Positions 14,980-24,272 of a DNA stretch of 59,260 nucleotides are shown one piece after another. Position 1 is the stretch's first letter. The number at the start of each line of letters is the position of its first letter. The stretch covers positions 1-59,260 of the forward strand of contig NZ_RHLN01000022.1 of the NCBI RefSeq assembly GCF_004121075.1, given 5' to 3'. The notes below the pieces were generated by a model, which worked only from the letters and a program-made list of their open reading frames with translations, was not told the origin of the DNA and did no database searches. This DNA is from Lutibacter sp. HS1-25. GTDB taxonomy: Bacteria > Bacteroidota > Bacteroidia > Flavobacteriales > Flavobacteriaceae. The position numbers and the translations under genes were made by a program.

Positions 14980-15771
14980 ATGAAACAATTATCATTTATC
15001 ATGTTAATTGCTATTTTAGCAATTTCTTGTAAAGAAAAAAAATCACAAAATACTGAAGAAACACATTCAGAACATCAAGAAAAACATTGGACTTATGAAG
15101 GTGAAACAGGTCCTGAACATTGGGATGAAATAGAAGCAAATTCAGATTGTAATGGAATGCATCAATCACCTATAAATATTATTGAAATTGATGCTAAAAT
15201 TGATGCAGAATTGCAACCGTTAGACATTCATTATTCAGACAAAGTTAAAATACATGAAGTTACCAATAATGGGCATTCTATACAGTACAATTTTGAAGAA
15301 GGTGATTTTATCAATTTAAATAATGAACAGTACGATTTAAAGCAAATTCATTTTCATGAAGGATCTGAACATACTTTAGACGGCGTAAGATATCCTTTAG
15401 AAATACATTTGGTACATTTAAATAAGGATAAAGAAATTGCGGTGTTATCTATTTTAGTTAAAGAAGGTGAAAATAGCGAACCTTTTACTTTCTTAGAACA
15501 ATATTTACCTGTAAAAGCTGGTGAAACCAAAGAAATAAACGAATATTTCGACATCAATTTAAATCTTCCTTCAAACAAAAGTTACTTTGCTTATAGCGGT
15601 TCTTTAACCACACCTCCTTGTACAGAAAATGTAAGTTGGTTTGTATTTAAAAACCCAATAACGGTATCTTTAGAGCAAGTTAAAATATTACAAGCGTTGA
15701 TGCCTATAAATAATTATAGAACAGAACAACCTATTAATGACAGGGTAATAAGCTTGTATTCAGCTAATTAA
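14980..15771 (+). CDS. Alpha-class carbonic anhydrase, lipoprotein
   Basis: 263 residues. A type II signal peptide ends at C17 (LAISCKEK), so the enzyme is a lipoprotein of the periplasm or outer membrane. The alpha-carbonic anhydrase core is clear: SPINI near 65, zinc ligands in IHFHEGSEHTLDG (two His) and EIHLVHLN (third His), and SGSLTTPPCTENV with the Thr and Cys typical of the family. It interconverts CO2 and bicarbonate. The His-Glu-Gly stretch has Glu where many family members have Trp, a common bacterial variant. It is a single-gene unit with a promoter and terminator. Confidence 0.95.
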   Translation: MKQLSFIMLIAILAISCKEKKSQNTEETHSEHQEKHWTYEGETGPEHWDEIEANSDCNGMHQSPINIIEIDAKIDAELQPLDIHYSDKVKIHEVTNNGHSIQYNFEEGDFINLNNEQYDLKQIHFHEGSEHTLDGVRYPLEIHLVHLNKDKEIAVLSILVKEGENSEPFTFLEQYLPVKAGETKEINEYFDINLNLPSNKSYFAYSGSLTTPPCTENVSWFVFKNPITVSLEQVKILQALMPINNYRTEQPINDRVISLYSAN

Positions 15772-15795
15772 AATTTTAATTATTTTATACTAACA

Positions 15796-15826
15796 CAAAA
15801 AAAGGCCTTGTTAAGGTCTTTTTTTG
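15796..15826 (+). terminator. Rho-independent terminator after carbonic anhydrase
   Basis: AAAAAAAGGCCTT and AAGGTCTTTTTTT form a hairpin with a 3-nt loop and flanking A and T runs; it can work in both directions. Confidence 0.8.
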
Positions 15827-16013
15827 TTAGATTACATGTGGTATTTTTTTAATTAATATTTTTGAAAAACAATACATTTTTAACTTAAATTTTTGTTCAA
15901 AGTACCAATCATCAATCTTTTAATTTCGTTGATATTATTATTTGCAAAGCCTAACTATACTCAATAGTTTTTTATATTTTAGCCATTAATAAATTAATGT
16001 ATTTTTTAAGATT

Positions 16014-17024
16014 ATGGCAGAAGACAAAGAAAAATCAGCAAAATTAAAAGCCTTACAGCTTACTTTAGATAAATTAGATAAAGCCTACGGAAAAGGAACT
16101 GTAATGAAAATGGGTGATGTTGCTATATCAGATATTGAGGCAATTTCAACAGGATCATTAGGATTAGATTTGGCCTTAGGTGTTGGTGGATATCCTCGCG
16201 GAAGAGTTATTGAAATTTATGGTCCAGAATCATCAGGTAAAACAACCTTAACATTGCATGCCATTGCTGAAGCTCAAAAAGCAGGTGGAATTGCCGCTTT
16301 TATTGATGCAGAACACGCATTTGACCGTTTTTATGCAGCCAGTTTGGGTGTTGATATTGATAATTTAATTATTTCTCAACCAGATTATGGTGAACAAGCC
16401 TTAGAAATTGCTGACAATTTAATAAGCTCTGGAGCTATTGATATTGTGGTGGTTGATTCTGTTGCTGCATTAACTCCTAAAAGTGAAATTGAAGGAGAAA
16501 TGGGAGATTCTAAAATGGGATTACACGCACGTTTAATGTCACAAGCACTAAGAAAATTAACAGGTACCATTCATAAAACAAACTGTACAGTTATATTTAT
16601 CAACCAGTTGCGTGATAAAATTGGTGTAATGTTTGGTAGCCCTGAAACTACAACGGGTGGTAATGCTTTAAAATTTTACGCATCGGTTCGTTTAGATATT
16701 CGTAGAAAAGCTCAAATTAAAGATGGTGAAAAAGTAATTGGAAACAGTACAAAAGTAAAAGTGGTAAAAAATAAAGTGGCTCCACCTTTTGCGGTTGCTG
16801 AATTTGATATTATGTATGGTAAAGGTATTTCTAAAACAGGTGAAATATTAGATTTAGGTGTTGAATTTGGAATTGTGAAAAAAAGCGGTTCTTGGTTTAG
16901 TTATGGCGAAACCAAATTAGGTCAAGGTCGTGATGCTGTTAAAGCATTAATTCAAGACAATCCAGAATTAGCCGAAGAATTAGAAGTTAAAATTAAAGAA
17001 GCTATCAATAGTCAAGAAGCTTAA
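16014..17024 (+). CDS. recA: Recombinase A
   Basis: 336 residues, the full length for RecA. The P-loop GPESSGKTT is at 70-78, [11 protein letters not shown] is the Walker B region, and the DNA-binding loops are in the [25 protein letters not shown] and [27 protein letters not shown] stretches. RecA forms filaments on single-stranded DNA and drives strand exchange and repair. No LexA-type SOS box was recognised upstream, and no recX follows. The next gene begins 3 bp past the stop and is probably co-transcribed. Confidence 0.98.
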   Translation: MAEDKEKSAKLKALQLTLDKLDKAYGKGTVMKMGDVAISDIEAISTGSLGLDLALGVGGYPRGRVIEIYGPESSGKTTLTLHAIAEAQKAGGIAAFIDAEHAFDRFYAASLGVDIDNLIISQPDYGEQALEIADNLISSGAIDIVVVDSVAALTPKSEIEGEMGDSKMGLHARLMSQALRKLTGTIHKTNCTVIFINQLRDKIGVMFGSPETTTGGNALKFYASVRLDIRRKAQIKDGEKVIGNSTKVKVVKNKVAPPFAVAEFDIMYGKGISKTGEILDLGVEFGIVKKSGSWFSYGETKLGQGRDAVKALIQDNPELAEELEVKIKEAINSQEA

Positions 17025-17027
17025 ATA

Positions 17028-17450
17028 ATGATTATTAAATATCAATCTTTTATTAATTTAAACCTATTAATTGTTAAGTACGAAGGCGTTTTTTGTATTG
17101 ACAAATATAAGGCACAGGTTATTGATATGGTTCAGAAACCTGAGTGGGAATTTATTGATAAAGTGTTGGTAGATTTAAGGTTTTGTAAAATTGATTTGCA
17201 AATGGAAGATTTATCAAAACTTGTTGAAATTAAACAGCAAATAATTAAAAAGAAACATAAATCTGTGCAACTTGTTGATGAACCTATGAATACTGCGTTT
17301 GTACACATTTTACAAACAGAATTTAAAACTAATAAATCTATAGATATTGATTATTGTTGTACAGTTAAAAGGGCAATTGAAATACTAGAATTAAAATCTA
17401 ATACTACTGAAATTAATAACATGCTTAATAATTTAGAAAATACATTTTAG
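17028..17450 (+). CDS. SpoIIAA/STAS-like protein of unknown role
   Basis: 140 residues. The layout, a start strand, EGVFCIDKYKAQVIDMV, WEFIDKVLVDLRFCKID and a C-terminal helix, resembles the small SpoIIAA-like STAS-fold proteins of Bacteroidota. No phosphorylatable Ser motif stands out. The gene is 3 bp behind recA and ends before a strong terminator, so it forms a two-gene transcript with recA or is read through from it. Whether it relates to DNA repair is unknown. Confidence 0.6.
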   Translation: MIIKYQSFINLNLLIVKYEGVFCIDKYKAQVIDMVQKPEWEFIDKVLVDLRFCKIDLQMEDLSKLVEIKQQIIKKKHKSVQLVDEPMNTAFVHILQTEFKTNKSIDIDYCCTVKRAIEILELKSNTTEINNMLNNLENTF

Positions 17451-17469
17451 TAGCTAAAATTAAAATTAT

Positions 17470-17511
17470 AAAACAAAATGTCTTAATCAATGGTTAAGGC
17501 GTTTTGTTTTT
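17470..17511 (+). terminator. Terminator after the recA pair
   Basis: AAAACAAAATGTCTTAA pairs with TTAAGGCGTTTTGTTTT around tcaatgg, with two G-T pairs; the T-rich tail follows directly. Confidence 0.75.
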
Positions 17512-17619
17512 ATAATAACCATAAATATTAGCTTGTCTGCTAAAAAAATAACAACATTATAGTTTTAATATTTATTAGTCTAAATTTGCAAATTATTATT
17601 AATTTGAAACACAATTCTT

Positions 17620-17627
17620 TAACTTTG
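17620..17627 (+). promoter_or_regulatory. -7 element of the rimK operon
   Basis: TAACTTTG fits TAnnTTTG; predicted start near 17631, 16 nt before the TTG start codon at 17647. A second match, TAAATTTG, is at 17581-17588. Confidence 0.45.
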
Positions 17628-17646
17628 GTAAACAACACTTTATTTT

Positions 17647-18096
17647 TTGAAAACTAACCCAATAAAAATACTACTTGGTAGAACCGATATTGTAGATTTT
17701 CCTAATTTAAATTTAGAAGGAATTGATGTTAAAGTTGATACTGGAGCTTATACATCAAGTATTCACTGCCATAGCATAAAAGAAGAAAATAATCAATTAA
17801 AGTGTTTATTTTTAGATCCTAAACACGAAAAATATCACAAAAAAACATTGATTTTTAGTGATTATAAACAAAAAAAAGTAAAAAGTTCAAACGGAGTTAG
17901 TCAAAAAAGATATGTAATTAAAACTGAAATTATCCTTTTTAATAAAATTCGTACCATAGAACTTACTTTAACAGAACGCGGTTCAATGAGGTTTCCAGTT
18001 TTGTTAGGAAGAAAATTTTTATCCAAAAAATTTATAGTAGATTCTTCCAAAAAAAACCTATCCTTTAATAATATTGTAACAAAATTAAAAACATGA
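17647..18096 (+). CDS. Retropepsin-like ATP-dependent zinc protease (RimB-type)
   Basis: 149 residues with a TTG start; no ATG upstream fits, and the family-typical start [13 protein letters not shown] comes at once. [14 protein letters not shown] is the Asp-Thr-Gly motif of the retropepsin-like fold (Pfam Zn_protease), and [11 protein letters not shown] closes it. In pseudomonads a protein of this type (RimB) is encoded with RimK and affects its work on ribosomal protein S6. Here the stop overlaps the rimK ATG by 4 bp, which supports the same partnership. Confidence 0.8.
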   Translation: MKTNPIKILLGRTDIVDFPNLNLEGIDVKVDTGAYTSSIHCHSIKEENNQLKCLFLDPKHEKYHKKTLIFSDYKQKKVKSSNGVSQKRYVIKTEIILFNKIRTIELTLTERGSMRFPVLLGRKFLSKKFIVDSSKKNLSFNNIVTKLKT

Positions 18097-18968
18097 AAAT
18101 TGTTGTTTTATCAAGAAACCCAAACCTATATTCTACAAAAAGATTGATTGAAGCTGGGCAACAAAGAAATCACGAAATGTTGGTTGTAGATCATACAAAA
18201 TGTGATATTATAATTGAAAAGAAAAAACCAGCCATACGCTATAAACACGAATTATTAACCGATATAGACGCTGTTATTCCTAGGGTTGGAGCATCAGTAA
18301 CTTTTTATGGCACTGCAGTTGTTCGTCAGTTCGAAATGATGAAAGTTTTTACAGCTGTAGAATCACAAGCGCTCATGCGTTCTAGAGACAAATTAAGAAG
18401 CTTACAAGTACTTTCAAGAGCTGGATTGGGTTTGCCTAAAACAGTTTTTACAAATTACTCAAAAAACACAAGAGACGTTATTGATAGTGTAGGAGGTACG
18501 CCATTGGTAATTAAATTATTAGAAGGTACACAAGGTTTGGGTGTGGTTTTAGCTGAAAACGACAATGCAGCCGAATCTGTTTTAGAAGCATTTAACGGGC
18601 TAAAAGCACGTGTAATTGCCCAAGAATTTATCAAAGAAGCAAAAGGTGCAGATATTCGTGTTTTTGTTGTTGATGGGGCTGTAGTAGGTGCTATGAAACG
18701 ACAAGGGAAAGAAGGTGAATTTCGTTCAAATTTACATCGTGGTGGTACAGCAGAAATTATCAAATTATCTATTGATGAAGAAAATGCTGCTTTAAAGGCC
18801 GCGCGTGTAATGGGATTAGGTGTTGCAGGTGTAGATTTATTGCAATCTGCTCGTGGACCCCTTATTTTAGAGGTAAATTCTTCGCCTGGATTAGAAGGTA
18901 TTGAAGCTGCTACAGGTATTGATATTGCAGGAAAAATTATTCATTATATTGAAAGACATGCCGAATGA
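18093..18968 (+). CDS. rimK: RimK-type L-glutamate ligase
   Basis: 291 residues, the usual length. It is an ATP-grasp enzyme: [28 protein letters not shown] at the N-terminus, [23 protein letters not shown], the ATP-binding [19 protein letters not shown], and the metal-binding [15 protein letters not shown]. RimK adds glutamate residues to the C-terminus of ribosomal protein S6. It overlaps the protease gene by 4 bp and the following deacylase gene by 11 bp, a tight operon. Confidence 0.93.
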   Translation: MKIVVLSRNPNLYSTKRLIEAGQQRNHEMLVVDHTKCDIIIEKKKPAIRYKHELLTDIDAVIPRVGASVTFYGTAVVRQFEMMKVFTAVESQALMRSRDKLRSLQVLSRAGLGLPKTVFTNYSKNTRDVIDSVGGTPLVIKLLEGTQGLGVVLAENDNAAESVLEAFNGLKARVIAQEFIKEAKGADIRVFVVDGAVVGAMKRQGKEGEFRSNLHRGGTAEIIKLSIDEENAALKAARVMGLGVAGVDLLQSARGPLILEVNSSPGLEGIEAATGIDIAGKIIHYIERHAE

Positions 18969-19917
18969 TTTTAAAATTCTAAATCAAAAAGTAGGTTTAG
19001 GAGAAACAGTTACTATTAACATGGATATTGCACGTTTAACTACGCGTTCAAAAATTGATATCCCTATCATTGTTTCAAGAGGAAATGCTCCTGGCCCATG
19101 CCTATTGCTTATTGGTGGAATTCATGGCGATGAAACAAATGGTATTGAAATTGTTCGTCAAATTATTGCTGCCGGATACCACAAACCCGAAATAGGAACC
19201 ATTATTTGTATTCCGTTGTTAAATGTATTTGGTTTTTTAAATCAAACCCGAGAATTTCCCGATGGTCGTGATTTAAACAGAATGTTTCCAGGTTCAACAA
19301 CTGGGTCTTCGGCAAGTAAATTTGCGTATCATTTAATGACAAAAGTAATTCCAAAAGTAGATTATTGCATAGATTATCATACTGGTGGTGCACAGCGATT
19401 TAACTTTTCGCAGGTTAGAATCAATGGTACAGATAATGAAACGTTAGAGTTGGCTAAAGTTTTTGGAGCACCTTACATTGTTTTTAGTAAAAGTCAGGAA
19501 AAAACTTTTAGAAATTCAATGGTAGCACTTGGTAAAAAGGTATTGCTTTTTGAAGGAGGAAAATCGTTGAACCTAGATAAAGTAGTTACTAAAATGGGTA
19601 TTCAAGGTGCCATTAATGTGATTCATCATCTTGGATTGCGCAATTTTTCACACAAAATTTTAAATACTTCAACAGAAAATCCACCAAAGGTTATTAAAAC
19701 TTCAAAATGGATCAGAGCCAAACATTCGGGTATGTATAGATCGTATGTAAGTGCTGGTCAAAAAGTAGAAAAAGGCGTAAAATTAGGTAGTATTTCCGAT
19801 CCTTATGGTGAATATGAAAAAGTATTTAAAAACCCTCAGGAAGGTTACATTTTAAACTCAAATCACTCTCCTGTTGTTATTCAAGGTGATGCTTTGTTTC
19901 ATATTGGTTTTGAATAA
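18958..19917 (+). CDS. Succinylglutamate desuccinylase/aspartoacylase-family zinc hydrolase
   Basis: 319 residues from the ATG at 18958; the longer in-frame start at 18901 lies deep inside rimK and adds an unrelated reading of it. The zinc site is visible in [12 protein letters not shown] (His and Glu) and DYHTGG (third His). A biotinyl-lipoyl-like end, [29 protein letters not shown], follows. Enzymes of this group cleave N-acyl or gamma-glutamyl type bonds. In this operon it may trim or recycle what RimK makes (inference). Confidence 0.85.
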   Translation: MPNDFKILNQKVGLGETVTINMDIARLTTRSKIDIPIIVSRGNAPGPCLLLIGGIHGDETNGIEIVRQIIAAGYHKPEIGTIICIPLLNVFGFLNQTREFPDGRDLNRMFPGSTTGSSASKFAYHLMTKVIPKVDYCIDYHTGGAQRFNFSQVRINGTDNETLELAKVFGAPYIVFSKSQEKTFRNSMVALGKKVLLFEGGKSLNLDKVVTKMGIQGAINVIHHLGLRNFSHKILNTSTENPPKVIKTSKWIRAKHSGMYRSYVSAGQKVEKGVKLGSISDPYGEYEKVFKNPQEGYILNSNHSPVVIQGDALFHIGFE

Positions 19918-20859
19918 ATGTTAAAAGTAGCTAACATATCTTTTGGTTACACTTCAACTGAAGTACTTAAAAACATTAGTTTTAATGCCCAAAAAGGCAA
20001 TTATATAGCTGTTGTTGGCGAAAGTGGATGTGGAAAAAGTACCTTGCTCGAAATTATTTATGGTTTACTTCACATTGAAAAAGGGGCTGTTTATTGGAAT
20101 AAAAAAAAGTTACTAGGTCCTAATTTTTATTTGATTCCGGGTGAAGAATTTATGAAATATTTACCTCAAGATTTTGACTTAATGCCTTTTATTTCTGTTG
20201 AAGAAAATATTGGTAAAAACATCTCTAGTTTAGACCCAAATAAGCAAGCCCGAATTAAAGAACTTTTAGAAGTTGTTGATATGGTTGAATTTGCAAAAAC
20301 GAAGGTTAAAAACCTAAGTGGTGGTCAAAAACAGCGTGTAGCACTAGCAAAAGTAATAGCCAAAGAACCTGAAGTTTTATTGCTCGATGAGCCTTTTAGT
20401 CACATTGATAATTTTAGAAAAAACAAATTACGCCGCGATTTATTTAGATACTTAAAGTCTAAAAATATTTTGTGCATTGTTGCAACGCATGACACAACTG
20501 ATGCGCTTTCGTTTGCCGATGAAATTTTGGTGATTAGAAACGGAGAATTAATAGCAAAAGACAGCCCTGAAAATTTATACAATCACCCAAAAAGTGAATA
20601 TGTAGCTTCTTTTTTTAATGAAATTAATGAAATTCCGAACAATAAAATAAATCTGAAATCAAAATCTAAAAAATCGGTTTTATTGTATCCAAATCAAATA
20701 AAATTGGTTGAAGAATCTGAGTTAAAAGCAACCGTAATAACTTCTTATTTTAAAGGTGATTTTTACTTAATTGAAGCCAATTTAAATGGTGAAATTATCT
20801 TTTTTGAACATAGCACTAAACTACAAGAAGGCTTTGTTGTTAGTTTAGAGATCCCCTAA
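19918..20859 (+). CDS. ABC transporter ATP-binding protein of the rimK operon
   Basis: 313 residues, starting on the base after the preceding stop. Walker A GESGCGKST is near 34-42, the signature is LSGGQKQRVALAKV, Walker B is VLLLDEPFSHID, and the switch His is in VATHDT. Residues about 225-313 look like a TOBE-type regulatory domain, as in importer ATPases. No permease gene is nearby, so its membrane partner is encoded elsewhere. The last codons (GAGATCCCCTAA) lie inside a dispersed repeat that begins here, so the present stop codon comes from the repeat. Confidence 0.85.
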   Translation: MLKVANISFGYTSTEVLKNISFNAQKGNYIAVVGESGCGKSTLLEIIYGLLHIEKGAVYWNKKKLLGPNFYLIPGEEFMKYLPQDFDLMPFISVEENIGKNISSLDPNKQARIKELLEVVDMVEFAKTKVKNLSGGQKQRVALAKVIAKEPEVLLLDEPFSHIDNFRKNKLRRDLFRYLKSKNILCIVATHDTTDALSFADEILVIRNGELIAKDSPENLYNHPKSEYVASFFNEINEIPNNKINLKSKSKKSVLLYPNQIKLVEESELKATVITSYFKGDFYLIEANLNGEIIFFEHSTKLQEGFVVSLEIP

Positions 20860-21104
20860 ATCCCCAAAGGGGACTTTCTTTTTATTAAAAGATTAAAGAA
20901 TTCATTTTTAATTGCTAATTCTCAATATTCCAATTATCCCTTGAGGGTTGTATTAAACGTAGTCGAAAGGCTCGACATGACAATTGAGATTTTAATTCAA
21001 ACAAAACACGTTTTATAAAAATTAGAGCAATAGATGTGATTCCTCCGCTGTCGGAATGACAAAAAAAGTAATTAAAATCTCCCAAAGAGAGATTTAGGAG
21101 GAAC
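20849..21104. repeat. Cluster of dispersed flavobacterial-type intergenic repeats
   Basis: Three pieces are recognisable. CCCCTAAATCCCCAAAGGGG (20853-20872) with gacttt behind it has a diverged inverted partner at about 21075-21102 (TCTCCCAAAGAGAGATTTAG). CGTAGTCGAAAGGCTCGACA lies near 20959-20978 and CCTCCGCTGTCGGAATGACA near 21042-21061. All look like degenerate short palindromic elements without genes. Relatives of the first are at 26338-26364 and, less clearly, 33020-33040. Confidence 0.65.
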
Positions 21105-21199
21105 AAAAAATGCCCAACGATTATGAGACGTTGGGCATTAAACAATTAACTTAACTCAAACTTTATTTATGAAAAACTTATACTTTGTTTTTTAGTACA
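21105..21199 (-). ncRNA. Lone, diverged copy of the array small RNA
   Basis: Read on the minus strand this shares GTACTAA, AAAGTAT, TTTTTCATAAA, AAAGTTTGAGTTAAGTTAAT and TGTTTAATGCC with the array at 1-1332. The terminator stem is TGCCCAACG/CGTTGGGCA (21129-21137 with 21111-21119), different from both array versions but fully paired. The loop keeps TCATAA, and a T run follows. The surrounding DNA is unrelated to the array spacer, so only the RNA gene and its promoter are kept. Confidence 0.75.
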
Positions 21200-21202
21200 T
21201 AG

Positions 21203-21250
21203 CAAAGATACATTGCTTATTCGAGTCAATACACGACACTATATGTCGTA
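21203..21250 (-). promoter_or_regulatory. Operator and -7 element of the lone sRNA copy
   Basis: On the minus strand TACGACATATAGTGTCGTG (21232-21250) is followed by exactly 21 bp and TATCTTTG (21203-21210), the same geometry as in the array. The palindrome centre is at about -42. Confidence 0.75.
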
Positions 21251-21394
21251 CGCTATTTATGCTTTGTTTAACAGTTTTTACTGGGTTTTTTATTATGATA
21301 TAAGTGTTACAGACTTAAAGTATTTAATAGATTTATTATTGAGTGTTATCAATGGATACAATATTACCAAATACTTCAAACTAAAAAATTGAGA

Positions 21395-21826
21395 TTATTT
21401 ACCAGTACTTCCAAATCCACCAGCACCACGTTCAGTTTCGCTTAAAACTTCTACAACTTCCCATTGGGCACGTTCGTGTTTTGCAATAACCAATTGCGCA
21501 ATTCTTTCACCATCATTTATCACAAAATCTTGGTTAGATAAGTTTACTAAAATCACTCCAATTTCGCCTCTGTAATCAGCATCAACAGTTCCAGGAGCAT
21601 TTAAAACAGTAATGCCATTTTTTGCAGCCAAACCACTACGCGGACGAACCTGAGCTTCAGCACCTACAGGCAAGGCAATAAACAAACCAGTTTTTACAAT
21701 GGTACGCTCTAAAGGTTTTAAAGTAATTGGTTCGTTAATATTTGCGCGTAAATCCATTCCTGCAGAAGCAATGGTTTCATAACTTGGTAATTCGTGTTTT
21801 GATTTGTTGATAATTTGTATGTTCAT
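21395..21826 (-). CDS. dut: dUTP diphosphatase
   Basis: 143 residues, the standard trimeric dUTPase length. Motifs in order: AGMDLRANI (1), [10 protein letters not shown] (2), [17 protein letters not shown] (3), ERIAQLV (4) and [11 protein letters not shown] (5). It hydrolyses dUTP to dUMP and diphosphate, keeping uracil out of DNA and feeding thymidylate synthesis. It is the third gene of a minus-strand operon behind the flippase and esterase genes, with gaps of 1 and 7 bp. Confidence 0.97.
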   Translation of the reverse strand: MNIQIINKSKHELPSYETIASAGMDLRANINEPITLKPLERTIVKTGLFIALPVGAEAQVRPRSGLAAKNGITVLNAPGTVDADYRGEIGVILVNLSNQDFVINDGERIAQLVIAKHERAQWEVVEVLSETERGAGGFGSTGK

Positions 21827-21833
21827 TTTTTAC

Positions 21834-22676
21834 TTATTTTATATTATAAAGCCATTTAATAATTTCTTGAAATTCACTTTTCCAAAAGGCTTCATTGTGT
21901 TTGCCTTCAGGGTTTATTTTTGTATTTAAATTTTTAGATTTAAAGCCAGTTTCAAGTAGTAATTTTTCTATTTTTTGGGTGTCATTTACAACAGCTTCAC
22001 CTTCGTTTTTACCAACCAATAAAAATAATTTCACATTTTCAATTTTCCCATAATTTTTGGTGAAATTTTCAACTTCTGAAGAAAACCAAAACGATGCAGA
22101 AAGTACACCTATTTTTCCAAAGGTTTTGGGATATTTTAATGCACCGTAATAAGAAATCAATCCGCCTAACGAGCTTCCTATTAAACCAGTGTATTTTTGT
22201 TGTGGTTTGGTTCTATAAGTTGCATCTATATAAGGTTTTAAAGTATTTACAATAAAATCTATATAAATTGCACCTTTTCCGCCACCGTATTTCTTGTGAG
22301 ACCAAGGAGTATATTGGTTGATGCGTTCTTCGCCTGCATTTTCAATACCAACAACAATAAAACCTTTGTTGGTTTTTTTAAACAAATCATTTAAAGTTTC
22401 ATCAACTTCCCATTCGCCTATGTAAGCCGTTTTTGCATCAAATAAATTTTGACCATCATGCATATAAATTACCGGAAAATTTTTTGAAGATTCATTATAA
22501 TTTGGCGGTAAATAAACCCAAATTTTATGACTTTTCTTGTTTAAATTAGGAATTAAAAATTCTTTATTAACAATAGAAACATTTTTTGCAGCGGTAGATT
22601 TTAGCGTTTTATTTTCTTGTGAAAAAAGCACAAAAGAAATAAGGAAAACTAGAATAAAAACGCTTAATTTTTTCAT
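21834..22676 (-). CDS. Secreted alpha/beta-hydrolase-fold esterase (Esterase D/Fes-like)
   Basis: 280 residues. A signal peptide (MKKLSVFILVFLISFVLFSQ) sends it to the periplasm or outside. FPVIYMHDGQNLFD and the nucleophile motif GLIGSSLGGLISYY (GSSLG, Ser) are typical of the putative esterase family that includes enterochelin and S-formylglutathione esterases. GKHNEAFW near the C-terminus supplies the His. It lies 1 bp behind the flippase gene. The substrate is unknown. Confidence 0.85.
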   Translation of the reverse strand: MKKLSVFILVFLISFVLFSQENKTLKSTAAKNVSIVNKEFLIPNLNKKSHKIWVYLPPNYNESSKNFPVIYMHDGQNLFDAKTAYIGEWEVDETLNDLFKKTNKGFIVVGIENAGEERINQYTPWSHKKYGGGKGAIYIDFIVNTLKPYIDATYRTKPQQKYTGLIGSSLGGLISYYGALKYPKTFGKIGVLSASFWFSSEVENFTKNYGKIENVKLFLLVGKNEGEAVVNDTQKIEKLLLETGFKSKNLNTKINPEGKHNEAFWKSEFQEIIKWLYNIK

Positions 22677-22677
22677 T

Positions 22678-24132
22678 TTATTTTTTCTTTACAATCGCTA
22701 TCAATTCATCTTTTTCGTTATAATAAATAATAGCTGCAAAGGCTAAAATTAACAAGGTTGAAATCCAAAAATTACCTCTAAAATAAACAAAAGATAAAAT
22801 ACAAATGGCAATAGAAGCCAATAAATAAACAGTTATTTTATTTAAATTATAAGGTACAGTATAATATTTTTTTCCAATTAAATAAGATATAATAGCCATA
22901 CTTCCGTAAGCTATTAAAGTAGCATAAGCTGAAGCCATAATTCCAATTGTAGGAATCAACCAAATATTTAAACCAATGGTAATTAAAGCGCCAACAATAG
23001 AAAAGTACATACCGTAAATAGTTTTATCGGTTAATTTGTACCAGATTCCTAAATTGTAATAAATACCCAAAAATAAATTTGCCAAAAGTATGATGGGTAC
23101 AATAGACAAAGCGCCCCAATAATTTGGATTTATAAAGTATTTTAAAATATCTATATAAGCCACAATACCAATTAAAAATAAGGCGCCAATAATTACAAAA
23201 TAGTTCATTATTTTGGCATAAGTTTCTTTGGCATTTTTTTTAGAAGCATTGTTAAAAAAGAAAGGTTCAGCGCCCAATCTAAAAGCTAAAATGTACAAAT
23301 TCATAAATATGGCTAATTTGTAACAAGCACTATAAATACCCATTTCAGCATCGCCAATCATTCTTTTAATTAAAAATTTATCTAAATTTTCATTAATCAC
23401 ATAAGCCAATCCTGCAACCATAATAGGCCAACTGTAAATCAGTATTCTTTTTAGAAGTGCAAAATCATATTTAAACTTAAATTTTAATATAAAAGGTAAA
23501 ACCAATGCAAATGAAATTGCGCTACCAACTATGTTAGCAATAAAAATGTAGTTTACTTTATCTATTTGATTGTAATTAGAAGTAATAAAAGTTGGTAAAT
23601 TTATTCCTTCATCTAAAAAATTAGGAATAAATTTTAAACACAAAAGGTTGATTAATACAATAATACCTACATTTAAAAGTTTTATGGCAGCGTATTTTAC
23701 AGGTCGGTTTGCAACTCTTAAATAGGCGAACGGAATCATAGAAATAGTGTCTAAAGCTAAAATACCAACAAATAATTTTAATCGAAGCGGATTGTTTTGA
23801 AAATCAAAAAACTGTTCGAAAAAATCAAAAAATAAGGCTATTATAACTACAAATAAAACAACAGTAACTATGGAAGTTACAAACGAAGTAGAAACAATGG
23901 CATCTTTATTTTTTTCGGTATTGTAAAATCTAAAAAAAGCAGTTTCCATACCAAAAGATAGTGCAACTGCAAAAAGTGCTGTCCAAATATAAAAATCGCT
24001 ATTAACGGCATAGCTTTCTGCCGCCAAAGCATCGGTATGTACACGTACCAGCAAAAAGTTAATTACACGCGGTAATACAGCTGCAATTCCGTAAATTACA
24101 GTGTCTTTTAAAAATTTTTTTAGTGCGCTCAA
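22678..24132 (-). CDS. Polysaccharide/oligosaccharide flippase (MATE/MOP superfamily)
   Basis: 484 residues with about twelve to fourteen membrane helices. The opening, LKKFLKDTVIYGIAAVLPRVINFLLVRVHTDAL, and the middle GLAYVINENLDKFLIKRMIGDAEMGIYSACYKLAIFMNL are typical of the Wzx-like polysaccharide exporters of Bacteroidota. It probably flips a lipid-linked glycan across the inner membrane. As the first gene of the flippase-esterase-dut operon, it has a -7 box TACTTTTG at 24161-24168. No glycosyltransferases are nearby. Confidence 0.85.
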   Translation of the reverse strand: MSALKKFLKDTVIYGIAAVLPRVINFLLVRVHTDALAAESYAVNSDFYIWTALFAVALSFGMETAFFRFYNTEKNKDAIVSTSFVTSIVTVVLFVVIIALFFDFFEQFFDFQNNPLRLKLFVGILALDTISMIPFAYLRVANRPVKYAAIKLLNVGIIVLINLLCLKFIPNFLDEGINLPTFITSNYNQIDKVNYIFIANIVGSAISFALVLPFILKFKFKYDFALLKRILIYSWPIMVAGLAYVINENLDKFLIKRMIGDAEMGIYSACYKLAIFMNLYILAFRLGAEPFFFNNASKKNAKETYAKIMNYFVIIGALFLIGIVAYIDILKYFINPNYWGALSIVPIILLANLFLGIYYNLGIWYKLTDKTIYGMYFSIVGALITIGLNIWLIPTIGIMASAYATLIAYGSMAIISYLIGKKYYTVPYNLNKITVYLLASIAICILSFVYFRGNFWISTLLILAFAAIIYYNEKDELIAIVKKK

Positions 24133-24160
24133 ATGTTAAAAAGTTAATCGTATAAAAGTA

Positions 24161-24168
24161 CAAAAGTA
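24161..24168 (-). promoter_or_regulatory. -7 element of the flippase-esterase-dut operon
   Basis: TACTTTTG on the minus strand; predicted start near 24157, 25 nt before the ATG. Confidence 0.45.
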
Positions 24169-24272
24169 TTCATTTATAAATGGACTCTTGCTAAATATTG
24201 TTTATTGCAATATTTTTTAAATAATTACAGCTAAAATTGCGCAAAAAGGATTTTATTTTGAAGTGATTTTAT

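Noticed and set aside
15840..16013. SOS (LexA) box before recA
   Set aside because: No convincing palindromic box was found; only a weak TATATTTT promoter-like stretch is present.
18901..18957. Longer start of the AsTE-like hydrolase
   Set aside because: It lies deep in rimK; ATG 18958 gives a normal N-terminus and a usual short overlap.
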